Assembly (NCBI RefSeq): GCF_947507565.1
Contig: NC_089194.1
Coordinates: 2,033,694 to 2,097,693 of the forward strand
Reading direction: 5' to 3'
DNA length: 64,000 bases
Source: Oscarella lobularis
Taxonomy: Eukaryota; Porifera; Homoscleromorpha; Homosclerophorida; Oscarellidae
Shown here: piece by piece, positions 13,497 through 24,851 of the stretch
How positions within the stretch are numbered: position 1 is the first letter of the stretch
Layout of the letters: each line of letters opens with the position of its first letter
The notes under the pieces: model-generated
What the model was told of the DNA's origin: nothing
Databases searched by the model: none
The model's input: only the letters and a program-made list of their open reading frames with translations
Program-made: the position numbers and the translations under genes

Positions 13497-16440
13497 TCAC
13501 CCCAGAACTCCACGAAATAAACCACGCACGCCCAAATCCCAGATTCGAAAGCACGTGCATAATTTCGTCAAAACTTGAACGTCATCACTGCTACTTTGAT
13601 AGTACAAAAGAAGAAAAATTCCGCTATTAATTAATTGAATTATTAAATTTATATATATCGAATTTTTCTATTGTTTACCCTTGTGAATCCGGGACGTAAT
13701 CTTTAGAACATGGATTGGAATCTTGCCCATGCGGAAGCAAAGTTCCTGAAGATAAAATCTTCTCTAATTCAGCCTCGTAATTGGGAAGTAACAGCTGATT
13801 AATATCAACAAAAACAGGCGTTTGATCCCTATAATAATAATAAATAAATAAATAAATAAATACCTCTTATTATACAGTAGTCAATAATCACTTATTCATG
13901 GCTCGATTTTTGAAATATTGGTCGAAGTAGTACCCGTTTACATTGAGGCCATTTCTTCCTATGTGATAAACGCGTGAGACGTCGGGAAAAATTGAATCGC
14001 GTTCCTTTGTCTGCGCCGCTTCGCGTAGCCACAAATCCCAACTCCTTAGAAAATCAAAGGGACACCCATTAATTAATTAATTTATTATTGATTCTATCAG
14101 TTCCGGGTTTACCAGCCATAGCAACAGGGAGGCCATTTAGGGGAAATTTCTAACCAAAGGGATTTGCTTAGTAGCCAACTATAGACAAAGAATTGCCAAA
14201 TTTGAATTTTTAACTGTCCGTTTTTTAGTCTACCCTAATCCGGGGAAAAATTCCGTTCTATATAATTTTGAATTGTCTGTAGAAGTATGAAGATAGCCTA
14301 ATAGATTTAATTATTTTCATTGTTTCCTATTAGTCAATAAATAAATAAATAAATATTTACCGTTATCATTCCAAGCAGATACAGTGAGAAGGGTTTCGTC
14401 TTTATCTAGCAAAGGTTTTAGATAGTGAAAATAATAGAGAAAGTCTGGTGAAACAATTAAATCTTCTTCCAATACAATGACGCAATCCTTCATGAAACAT
14501 ATTCAAAAATATATAATAGTTTTGATTGTACACCTGTCTACTTTTGTAGGAAATATTTCCCAAGAGGTTTTAAGTGAGCGAAAATAGTGAGCAGCAACCA
14601 CGTCAGCATTTCTAAATATTTGTTCCATATCTGATTAATTAATTAATAGGTAATTAATTGATTTATTAAAATTTAAATCTGGCTTACCTGATGTGCTTTT
14701 GACTTTCGGAAACTGCACGTTTTTAATAAGAAACAAATTGACTAGACGCTGAATTTCCACAGAATATCCATCAATAAATACCTAGGCAAGGAGACGCTAG
14801 AACAAATAAATAAACACGTGACAAAATTTACAGAAATGAGCGACGAATTGAGACCAGGCAAAGCAAAGAGAGACTGAATGCACTGAGCTAGATAACTACC
14901 ACGATTCGACGCTACAAAAAAAACGACTAAACCCCTTAAAGTATAAAGGATACAAAGCCCTACACGCTATAATGACTATTGGTATGGTATGATGAAAGCG
15001 CGTGGAGGATTGTGGAGAGTGTGTGATTGGCTGAGAGGCTTGAGAGACTTGAGGAGAAGGAGTAGCAGTCAAAAGTCTCGCGTTTGGAAATAATGGATTA
15101 TGGTCTGTCTTTACCTGAGCAAAATGGCCCATATCCTTCGTGTTGAGCGCAGAATGACTGGTGAGCTGAGATGCCGAAATTTAGGGAATCCACTGCAGAG
15201 AAAAAATTAGGATTAGAAATTAGCTTTTTTGAAAATTAATCAATTTAAATTATTAGTCATAGAAACGTCACGTGTGTATGTACATGAACAGAGTAGAAAT
15301 TCTTTGAAAAAATTGGTATCAAAACGAAATTTTAAAAATTAAAAATTTGCGTGGGTTAGAAAGGATTACCTTGTATGGGAACACAGCCGGAGAATTCAAC
15401 GCCATTGGACCAAAGACCAAGTTCAGCTGGATCAATCTTTATATAAATAATTATTCTAATTATTTTATTGATTTATTGATTTGGACCTCTTCGTATATTG
15501 AAGTTCCTTTCATTCCTTTTTGGCCAATCATGAGCCAGCTACCGCGAAAGTTTAATGAATCGATTTTTGAACTTCCGAATTTTCGAATTGCAGCCCTGCC
15601 CACTTTCCCTAGTCTTAATTAAAATGTATCAATATTTATTTATCTATTCGATTTATTTTTGAACCTGTATGACGCGTCATCTGCTGTTGCCATAACAACT
15701 ATTCTCCCGTCATTTATCCCATTTAAAAATTCTGAAAATTCGTCACCCTCTTTTACATAATAAAGAATACATTTATTTTGCGCGCATAATTATTTAATTA
15801 ATTACCTTCGCTATACGTATCAAAATTTTTCACAGCAACAACACTTTTCGTACGTCCTATAAAAATTAATTAATTATTAATTAATTAATTAATTAATGCT
15901 ATTGATTTTTACCATGTATGACAACAACGTTTATGCCTCTTCGCGAATTTACTGACGTCACAATACTAGGAAATGTGTTATTATTAATTAGCTAATTAAT
16001 TATGTAATAACACACTCTTTTCCTTCGACGCAAATAAAGGCGGAATCCGTATCGGGACCGGAGACCACGTGTATGGCTAAATGAGACGATTCGCATGCGG
16101 TTTTTTGACCGCATAAAGGAAGGCGATTCTGTGCAGGAGCCTGTGTTTTCTTCGTAGGAGAAGAAACGATGGACCTCCGGGCGGAAGGGGGCCCCGCTTC
16201 AAGAGAGGTCACGCCAGTCAATCGAGTGTAGTTGTAGTAGATAACAATTGCTATCGTTGCTATGAGGAGAAGGCGAAAGCATAGAGATCCTGCAGAAAAA
16301 GAAGGCGATGTTTTCTCCAGGGAACGCCCCCTTTTTCGGTCACCTTTCTTAGTTCGAAATACGCTTAGGAAGGTCATTTGGTCTCGAGGCGAAGCATAGT
16401 CGCTTTGCAAAGACGAATGTACGGCTTCTGCTATGGACAA
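13497..16440 (-). CDS. POMGNT1: Protein O-linked-mannose beta-1,2-N-acetylglucosaminyltransferase 1
   Basis: Golgi type II enzyme that adds GlcNAc to O-mannose on alpha-dystroglycan-type glycoproteins. A basic cytoplasmic N-terminus is followed by a signal-anchor helix (CFRLLLIATIAIVIYY, ~16270). The stem domain matches through GINVVVIHG, KNFDTYSE and SWLMIGQKG. The GT13 catalytic domain is spread over small exons: EGYGPFC, IPIVIIA, SYLAQCIQSLF, VFIDGY, VLEEDL (metal-binding EED, ~14470), TVSAWND, PKWP, WDLWLRE and IFPDVSRVYHIGRNGLN. A C-terminal exon, LTKLCTCFRIWDLGVRGLFR, reproduces the family tail; stop 13497-13499. The start could instead be Met22 at 16377. It diverges from pleckstrin over 109 bp. 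Confidence 0.93.
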
Positions 16441-16549
16441 GGCCTTCCAAAGACTCTAACGCACGTGCGTCTTACGTTTACCATGACGACAGTCGATATC
16501 CCGTACGCAACCTCATATTTCGTATTTTGCGACGTTGTCCAGAGCGATG
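16441..16549. promoter_or_regulatory. Divergent promoter between POMGNT1 and pleckstrin
   Basis: Only 109 bp separate the two start codons. The interval contains a palindromic GCACGTGC (CACGTG at 16462-16467). Both 5' UTRs must fit here or overlap. Confidence 0.6.
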
Positions 16550-18575
16550 ATGGATGTTCCTCGTCTGAAGGAAGGTTTTCTCGTGAAAAAAGTACCGCGA
16601 ATCGATCCAAACCCTTCGAGCGAGCAAACAGAGGCTCCTTTTAGGGTCACGTACGCCACAATTGGCGAACGCGCTGGTTCGCTCTTACCCCGAACTCCCT
16701 AGAGTACTACAAGCAAAAAACGGTACGTTTTAAGCGTTTTCTGTTCGAGATTTGAAGTGGGGCCCCCTATTAGGACAAACTTCCGGCTGGTACGATACAA
16801 CTCGACGGTTGCGCGCTCATTTCGCCTACTCCTGACTACAGTAAGCGTACGGTAAGAATGTCTTCTAACGAATTTTTCATTATTTAAAAAATCAATAATT
16901 AATAAGCACGTGATGCGATTAATTGCATTGGATGGGAAAGAATTCATGATCGAAGCGCCAGATGCTGGAACGCATAAGGAATGGGTTGATTCAATTAGTG
17001 AAATTATTACAAAATTAGGAAGTCGAAAATCAGTAAAAATTAATTACAAGTCTTAGATTAAATATATTTATTATTAATTTATAGACTGAAACGTTTTCTT
17101 CTCAAGTCAAGAAACAAAATTTAGATTTACCAGCAAACAGGTCTGACTAGATATTGTTTTATTAATTATTTAATTAATCTATTTATTGATGTAGTGAAAT
17201 TCTTGAAGCCATGCAAGACCCGGAAGCAGGCGTTCCACTCAGTGATCACAAATCTCGTTTGAAAACGTACAAACATTGTTTTGCAGGTAAAATAAAATAT
17301 TCTGAAAAAAGAGTAGAAGAGAGTAGAATGACATAACGTCGTCATTTGGACTCATAGAGAAGAGAGTAAGACAGTCTTTTGCACTTTTGGAAGACTCTCT
17401 TTCATTTTTAGAAGACTGTCTTTATCTTTTGGAAGACAGTCTTTCATTTTTGGAAGACAGTCTTTCACTTTTTGAGAGTAGTCTTGCACTTTTGGAAGAC
17501 TCTCTTTCATTTTTGGAAGACTGTCTTGCACTTTTGGAAAACAGTCCTTCACTTTTAGAAGACTGTCTTCTCTGTTGTCATTTGACTCATAGAGAAGAGA
17601 GTAATTCTAGAATGGCGCCGTCATTTGGACTCATAGAGAGTAGTTTAGGCTTGGGCATCTTTTCCTTTATTTTGAGTCTGACTTTTCCTTTGTAGGATGT
17701 GAATTGATTGAATGGTTTTTATCTTGGTCTTTCGTATCCACAAGAGAATCTGGAGTCTATTTAGCAAATTCTCTCCTAAAAGAAGGCCTCATTCAACCTG
17801 TGGGTGGAATCAGCAAAGAATCTTTTCGTCGAAACGCTCATCTCATCAAAAGAGACTCCTTCATGGATCACGTGGGAGCACTCTATCGATTTGTAATAAT
17901 ACGAATTTTTTATATTTATTAATTATTGATTTTAATCTAGTCTGCTTTGAAACCTTCCGTGAGGGTTGAGTGTCATTTTGGAGGCTCTGGCTCTGGCCAG
18001 GATACAAAAGATGCTACAGTTTCCCTTGGAAATGAGGAAGAGGAGAGTGACGAAGAGGATGAGCCTGTGCCTCATTGTGTAAGGGATAAACACAAGGAGA
18101 GCAAAGAAATCGTTTGTCAGGGATTTCTCATGAAAAAAGTATCCAAGACTATATTAGTTAATTAATTTTATTTATTTATTTTCTCAGGGTCACAAGCGTC
18201 GAAATTGGAAAGCGAGAAAATTCGTTCTGAAGAAAGATTCCGAAGAACTTTTATACTACAAAGGATCTAAGGTAATTTTTAATTAATTTTTAAATTCACT
18301 TATTAATTAATTTTTAGCCTGATCCTGTTGGATATATTCGTTTACGTGGCGCTGAAGTTCAAATTGTTAATCCCTTTGAGGGTTCGTTTTATTATTTATT
18401 AAATATTTGATTTAATTGGCGTTTAGGTGATGAGCACTTTTCGAAAAGTCGTGTTGATCATTTATTTCACGTTCGAACCGAGTCAGGTATTATTTATTTG
18501 CTGCAGGCGTCGTCAGACGTTGAACGCGACAATTGGATCAAAAATATAGTGTCTGTTGTAACGAGAGTGCAGTAG
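16550..18575 (+). CDS. Pleckstrin-like PH-DEP-PH protein
   Basis: Cytosolic phosphoinositide-binding adaptor of the PLEK/PLEK2 family, a PKC substrate in vertebrate blood cells. Start ATG 16550 gives MDVPRLKEGFLVKKGHVRHNW, the beginning of the first PH domain. Its helix ends with HKEWVDSISEII (~16975). The DEP domain spans about 17200-17930 (CELIEWFLS, ANSLLKEGLIQPVG). An acidic linker (EEEESDEEDE) precedes the second PH domain (VCQGFLMKKGHKRRNWKARK, then DNWIKNIVSVV). Stop TAG 18573-18575. The domain order and spacing equal vertebrate pleckstrin. I cannot assign PLEK versus PLEK2. A long intron inside the DEP-coding region holds a minisatellite. Confidence 0.93.
17378..17575 (+). repeat. 21-bp minisatellite in a pleckstrin intron
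   Basis: About nine copies of a 21 bp unit close to ttttggaagacagtctttca. Each unit holds an inverted pair AAGAC...GTCTT. It is flanked by repeats of gtcatttggactcatagaga (near 17340, 17577 and 17618). Because the unit length is divisible by three, the array is open in a frame on each strand, but neither frame looks like a gene. Confidence 0.85.
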
Positions 18576-18622
18576 ATTTATACAGTCAATTTATACGTAA
18601 TAGAGTCCGATTGTTAGACATG

Positions 18623-18711
18623 AGCCTTCGTAGCTCAGTGGTTAGAGCACTGGTCTCGTAACTGTAACCAGGATCAACCAGGGGTCGTGAGTTCAAATCT
18701 CACCGAGGGCT
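18623..18711 (+). tRNA. tRNA-Thr (CGT) with a ~15 nt intron
   Basis: Acceptor stem AGCCTTC (18623-18629) pairs with GAGGGCT (18705-18711). Box A is TAGCTCAGTGG. The anticodon arm CTGGT-CTCGTAA-ACCAG is split by about 15 nt after position 37. The T arm GTGAG-TTCAAAT-CTCAC is intact. A T-run (18716 onward) ends Pol III transcription. CCA is not encoded. Confidence 0.93.
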
Positions 18712-18715
18712 GGGA

Positions 18716-18732
18716 TTTTTTTTTCTTTTTTT
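18716..18732 (+). terminator. Pol III terminator of tRNA-Thr
   Basis: Poly-T tract broken by single C residues, beginning five bases after the tRNA 3' end. Confidence 0.8.
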
Positions 18733-18922
18733 GAATTAAAAACGCGTCTTTCTTGTTTTGTTTTGTAAGCCTTTAAGAATTTTGATTATCATGACAATTC
18801 GACGCGAATATCGACGACGCGTCTGGATGAGACCTTATTCTCACGTGACGCTCAGCTGCCAATCAGGTCAACGTCTCAACTCGGAGTCAACTGTTACTCA
18901 CCAAGGGCTCGCTAAGTGAGAA

Positions 18923-21900
18923 ATGGAGTCGTCGTCGCCAGCGTACGGCTACGACGTCGCAACCCTCCAATCGCTTATGGAGTTGCGCGGCTCCGAAGCG
19001 GTCAAACGAATTGAAAACGACTTCGGAGGCATCGAACGCATAGGACGCTCTCTTCGAACCGATTTGGAGCGCGGATTGGCGTCGGACGACGAGGCGGACA
19101 TCCAGGAGCGTCGAAACGTCTTCGGATGGAACATTATACCGACGAAAAAGCCGAAAACGTTTCTCCAACTCGCCTGGGAAGCGTTACACGACGTTACGCT
19201 CATTATTCTCGTCGGAGCGTCGATCATTTCGCTTGGAATTGGAATAGGATTTGAAGAAAATAAGCAAACGGGTGAGTTTTCGAAGTGGGGCCTCTTTTGA
19301 GGGAACGGTTGCTATCCTTTTAGTTAGCGCGCTAGACCGCTCGTAAAACGTACTAAAATTTTATTTCTAGCCTGGATCGACGGGTTTGCTATTATGGTTG
19401 CGGTTGTAATCGTCGTAATCGTTGCCGCGGCGAATGATTATAGCAAAGAAAAGCAATTTCAAGCGTTGCAGAAGCAAATTAAACAAGATCACAATTTCAA
19501 TGTGATAAGAGGCGGAAATGTAAGAAAATGATGATAATAATAAAAATATATAATTTTTTAATTAGGTATTTTCGGTGAATGTTACGGAAGTTGTTGTGGG
19601 TGACGTCATTTCGTTTAAATACGGGGACGCTCTTCCAGCAGATGGCATTCTCATTGAAGGCAATGACATCCGCGTAGATGAGTCGTCCATGACAGGGGAG
19701 AATGATCACGTGAAAAAACGTCCAGGTCGTGACATTGTTCTTCTTTCAAGTACACAAGTCATGGAAGGTGGGAAAAATCAATAATATAAATATGGTACAT
19801 ATATGTAATCTTCTTTTTTTATAGGAAGTGGTAAAATGCTCGTCTGTGCCGTGGGAGTCAATTCGCAATCCGGCGTCATTTTCACGCTAATGAATCGCGA
19901 CAAAGGAAAAAAGAAAAAAGAGGAGAAGGAGGAACGTCCTTCTCAATCCGACGAAGAAGAAGATATGGTTTCAAGTGAAAAATCGGTTCTCCAACGAAAA
20001 TTGACGAAACTCGCAATACAAATTGGCTACTTTGGTCTGACTGCCGCCATCCTAAGTGCCGTCGTTCTTATCCTTCGTTATTGCATTGAAACATACGTCG
20101 TCAATGGAGAGGATTTTGAAACGAAAGATCTCAACGATATTCTTCACGGTTTTATTATTGGTGTCACTGTTCTCGTTGTCGCCTTGCCGGAAGGATTGCC
20201 GCTTGCCGTCACAATATCTCTCGCCTATTCGGTGAAGAAAATGATGCGTGATCATAATCTCGTACGTCATTTGTACGCGTGTGAGACGATGGGAAATGCG
20301 ACGGCCATTTGTTCCGATAAGACGGGAACGTTGACGACGAATCGGATGACGGTGGTGCGGAGTTATGTCGGACGAAAGGCGTACGGACCCAAAGTGGGGC
20401 GTGGTGACATGAATGATGACGTTATGAGGATCTTGTGTGATGGAATCGCTATTAATAGCGGTTATTCGTCGTGTATTTTGGTAAGGATGTATATTGGAAC
20501 CCTCTTTACGTTTACGTAGGGTATTCTTCTCTCTCTAGGCTCCTGAAAGAGAAGGAGAGTTGCCTAGGCAGGCGGGAAACAAAACCGAATGCGCTTTACT
20601 TCAATTTTGCGATTTGCTTGGGGAGAGTTACAAAGGAATACGAGATAGACATCCAGAACGTTCTTTTACCAAGGTAAAAAAATTAGATCATTATTTTTCT
20701 ACTTTTAATTGTCGCTCGAAGGTTTTCACGTTCAATTCTATACGAAAATCCATGACGACTGTGATTCCACTTGGCGACGGGAAATATCGCGTTTTCACGA
20801 AAGGCGCGTCAGAAATTCTTATTAACAAATGCTCGTACATTGTGGGTTCGGACGCGGAGCTCCATCCACTCAGTCGCGTCGATCGTAAAAATCTCATTCG
20901 CAACACCGTCGAAACGATGGCAGAACAAGGTCTCCGTACCCTCACACTCGCTTATAAGGTAAACAAACACGATAAAGATGTTTTGTCGACACTTTATTAT
21001 GATAATAATGCCGTGTATAGGATGTTGTCGAAGAGGAAATTCCCCAAGGAAGTGGCGAGGAAGGTGAAACGGGTTGGGACGACGAATCGTTTGTGACGAA
21101 CGATCTCGTTTGCGTTGCCGTCGTGGGAATCGAGGATCCCGTTCGCGATGAAGTACCCGCCTCAATTGATAAAGTCCAGATGGCTGGCGTCACCGTTCGC
21201 ATGGTGACGGGCGACAACGAGAAAACGGCGACGGCTATTGCGTCGAAATGCGGAATTCTTCCTCCGGGAAGCAATTTTCTCGTCATGACGGGACGCGAAT
21301 TCAATCGGCGTATTCGCGACGAAAACGGCAATGTGAAACAAGAACTAGTCGACGTCATATGGCCACGACTTCGCGTCTTGGCGAGATCGAGTCCCGAAGA
21401 CAAACATCTTCTCGTCAAGGGAATCATGCAAAGCAAATTAACAAAACATCAGGAAGTCGTCGCCGTGACGGGCGACGGAACGAACGACGGTCCGGCGTTG
21501 AGTTCGGCCGATGTCGGTTTTGCTATGGGAATCGCCGGAACGGACGTCGCCAAATCGGCATCGGATATCGTTCTCACTGACGACAATTTCGCGAGCATTG
21601 TCAAAGCGGTCATGTGGGGACGCAACGTCTATGATAGCATATCGAAATTCGTTCAATTTCAGCTCACCGTCAACGTTGTCGCTGTCATTCTCACTTTTAT
21701 ATCGTCGTGTGTTATCAACGATTCGCCGTTGACTGCCTTGCAAATGCTTTGGGTTAATTTGCTTATGGATTCCATGGCGTCTCTTGCGCTTGCTACTGAG
21801 CCTCCGACCGACGAATTGCTTCAGAGGAAACCGTACGGACGTACGAAGCCCTTGATTTCTCGTACGATGTTTCGGAATATTGTCATGCATTCGCTTTTTC

Positions 21901-22619
21901 AACTCGCCGTCGTTTTCACTTTGGTTTTCGCTGGAGCTCAGTTGTTTGACATTGATTCGGCGGTTGGCCAGACGAAACGCGAACCGACTCAGCATTTCAC
22001 TATCGTCTTCAACGCTTTCGTCATGATGCAAATATTCAACGAGATTAACGCGAGAAAATGTCACGGTGAGCGCAACGTTTTCAAAGGAATCACGTCCAAT
22101 CCCATATTTATTGTGATTGTTGTGGGAACTCTCGCTGTTCAGGTAATGAATGGTTAGGGGGGTAGGGGGAAGGGGGAAATCATCTTTCTTCTCTTGTCCT
22201 ATTAGATTCTTATTGTCGAGTATTGTGGCTTGGTTTTTCATACCGTTCCTCTGACGGCTGATCAGTGGTTATGGTGTGTTTTTCTTGGCGTCGCCGAGCT
22301 CCTTTGGGGTCAAGTCGTCACGACGATACCGAAGAATCCCATGCCGTCGCTTGTCAAAGACAAAGTGAGTCCCGCAGACGAAGTCGACACCGAAGAACGC
22401 AATCCGAGGATTCTTTGGATGCGCGGTCTCTGGCGACTTCAAGCTCAAATTCGCGTTGTCAACGCGTTTCGTGCGAGCGTCGAAACGCAACCGACGCCCC
22501 AGACGGGCAGTCGAAAGTCGACGAACGCCGCTAATAGTCCGCTTTATCCGTCCAAACTCTTTCGGAGTCTTAGTCAGCCGACAGAAGACGCCGCCGGTAA
22601 CGCCGAGACGATCATGTAG
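18923..22619 (+). CDS. Plasma-membrane Ca2+-transporting ATPase (PMCA, ATP2B type)
   Basis: P-type IIB pump that exports Ca2+ from the cytosol. The start ATG 18923 gives an N-terminus with the PMCA-type region before the first helix. The actuator domain carries [10 protein letters not shown]4 has [13 protein letters not shown] (the Ca2+ site). The phosphorylation loop CSDKTGTLT has its aspartate at 20316-20318. The nucleotide-binding domain has [10 protein letters not shown]; the hinge has [15 protein letters not shown]5-M10 follow. The tail includes [20 protein letters not shown], the calmodulin-binding autoinhibitory helix of PMCAs, which separates it from SERCA. Stop TAG 22617-22619. Eight or so introns. 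The first intron carries a GGGGCCTCTTTTGAGGG variant of the recurring element. A TCACGTGA box lies 75 bp upstream. Confidence 0.98.
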
Positions 22620-23602
22620 GTAAAGACGTGCGAGAGCTAGGGGGAGGGGTGCATGAAAATCTTTGCGTGCATGTCGTTCGTTGTGCTGATTGTTTAAAGT
22701 GTACGTTTGTCTTGATATTTACCTAGTTTCAGGGTCTCTAGTGTAGTCTCGTGTCTGCGCTCGCGGTTTTTCATGGAATGCATTCTACTGCGTCAACCCT
22801 GTCAATTGTCAGAAGAATTGCGCGTACGCCTCCTAATAGTCACCATGAAGATGCTTCATATTTTTGTAAACAGTCTTGAGGAGTCGTCGAAGACGTCTCA
22901 CAGGGGTTTTTAGATCGAATTTATAAGGATAGTGCTATCGCTTAATTAAAAAACGCGTTGATATTGAGCTTTCTGTAGATCGTCTCCCGGGGTATTTCCT
23001 GCGTTGAAGACGCATTTCTGTGAAGCGGACAATTGTGGGTAAGCAACTTCCTATTTTTTTGTGTTATTAGTGTAATGGCACGAGCCTCGCACGCTCAAGA
23101 AGGCGAGCAAATCAAAGCGTCGGTGGAAAATCGGGTGGAGCACGAGGCGGCGACGACTCGAGACCACCGCCACGATACCGTACCTTCAATTAGCATGTTT
23201 TCCAAAATCCAAACAGATTTCCTCTGCATTATTCTGTCTGCAGAGCATCCTTATTCGTAGCGAAGCTCCAAGAAGCCAATTCCATTAGGGAACCAATTTC
23301 CCGAACAACTAACAGGGTTGTCGCGGCGAGTCGTGCGTGTGCGTGCGTGCGTGACCGTGACCGCCTGTAGGATGCGTCGAAGAAACGGCGCCCCCATTCA
23401 CTCTCCTCCGCCTCCTCCTCACATTATCCCGACGATCGGACGGCGCCGGTGCACCCCGCGGTTCTTAGTGGCTGTGTGTGGTCTGTCGTCTGCACGGCGA
23501 CCTGTGCCACGTGCCGTCGATTGTCGCAGCCCCTCGCCTCCTAATCTCCCTAATTGGACCGGGGACCAGCGGGGAGAGAGTGAGCCATCTCTCCGATTCC
23601 CA
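22620..23602. other. Intergenic region and likely 5' leader of the hydroxylase gene
   Basis: Nearly 1 kb without a supported gene. Open frames at 23033-23260 and from 23318 have low-complexity Pro/Arg-rich products and no recognisable domain. The frame from 23318 is in phase with the hydroxylase start, so an N-terminally extended form cannot be excluded. CACGTG lies at 23508-23513, 90 bp before the chosen start. Confidence 0.45.
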
Positions 23603-24712
23603 ATGACACTGAGAGGACGGCTAGTGCGTTTCGTTCAACAAGCTCTCATCGCTCTGCTTGTCGCCGTCTCTGGCGGCGCACTACGAGGTGAGGCTAGCCC
23701 TCAGGTGACCGCGCGCGCGGATATCAAGACAAACCAACCTCCGCGACCGTCTTCTTTCTATACATAGGCGAAGCCATCTTTATAGTCCTTCTCCTCCTTC
23801 GTAACTTTGACGTCGTCGTCGCCACGACGAAGGCAATCCCTCTTTCTCACGACAACGAAACTACGCCATCGTGTCCGGAAACGCGTTCCCTCTTCACCGG
23901 CCTTCCCTATTTTATGGTTGCCGCTCAACTGACAAGTTTTCTTATCTATTTCTCCGTTTGCGGCACGCTTCAGCTCTATTTCTACGTCGCCCGACGGCAC
24001 CGTTCGGGCGAGTGGAAGTGCCAACCGACGAAATTCCTTACGCCCAAACACGAGCGACACGAAATTCTTCTCGGTTCGTTCAACGCCTTTACGGCGAACA
24101 TCTTCTCTGCTCTGCTCGGCTGCTACATTTATAACGGCGGCACGATGACGTCACTCTATTTCAACATCGCCGACTACGGTTGGACGTATTTCTTTGCCAG
24201 TTTCGTCCTTCTCTTTCTCTACGAAGACGCCGTTTCCTACTATTTGCATCGGATTATGCACTTGCCCTTCTTCTACAAGCTCCTTCACAAATGGCATCAT
24301 AAGTACACCGTTCCCACCGCTTTTTCTGCTACCGCTTTTCATCCCATCGAATGGTGGACGTTCCAATTCGTTCAATTTTTGCCAGCCTTCGTCGCGCCAC
24401 TTCACGCTTTTGTCTACGTCGCCGTTCTTCTTTATAATTACTATTACGGACTAATCGATCATTCTGGCGTCTACATCGAGTCGTGCTTTCCCTGGCAGCA
24501 GCCGAGCCTCTTTCACGATTATCATCACCGGTTAGCTGGCGCGTGTGCGAGTATGTATACATCCGTGTCACTTCCGGATTTTTTTGCGTAGGTATTCCAG
24601 AGTCAACTACGGACTCAATACGAAGATGTTCGACTGGATGCACGGTACGCTGCGCGAAATACACAAGTGGAGGCCAACAAAGAATATCACAGCCGTTACA
24701 GAATATGAATAA
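23603..24712 (+). CDS. Fatty-acid hydroxylase / sterol desaturase family membrane protein
   Basis: Di-iron membrane oxygenase superfamily. The three histidine boxes are HRIMH (HxxxH, ~24250), HKWHH (HxxHH, ~24290) and HDYHH (~24516), which ligate the two irons. VNYGLNTKMFDWMHGTLRE is the usual C-terminal motif. Several hydrophobic segments precede and separate the boxes, beginning with an N-terminal helix (ALIALLVAVSGG). Two introns are evident (after the first 28 codons, and within HR|YSRVN). Stop TAA 24710-24712. The substrate (sterol, fatty acid or alkylglycerol) cannot be read from sequence. It converges on the GH105 gene. Confidence 0.86.
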
Positions 24713-24851
24713 GAAAATACAGTTATTTTTATCAACGTTTAGAGGGGGGTATTAAGGGGGGTCGACGTATAGAATAGCCAAAGTGAGAAACCTGCCTGTG
24801 CACATGTCCGGAGGGACAACGAGAGGGGTGGTCGTTTATATTGATTTGCCC

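Noticed and set aside
17387-17695. Open frame through the minisatellite (+), and its mirror on the minus strand (17352-17552)
   Set aside because: Produced by a 21 bp repeat whose length is a multiple of three, inside a pleckstrin intron; low-complexity products.
21438-22241. 267-codon minus-strand open frame opposite PMCA
   Set aside because: Shadow of a strongly conserved P-type ATPase exon; no domain recognised.
23318-23602. Pro/Arg-rich N-terminal extension of the hydroxylase
   Set aside because: In frame, but low complexity, without homology, and located where a promoter or leader is expected.
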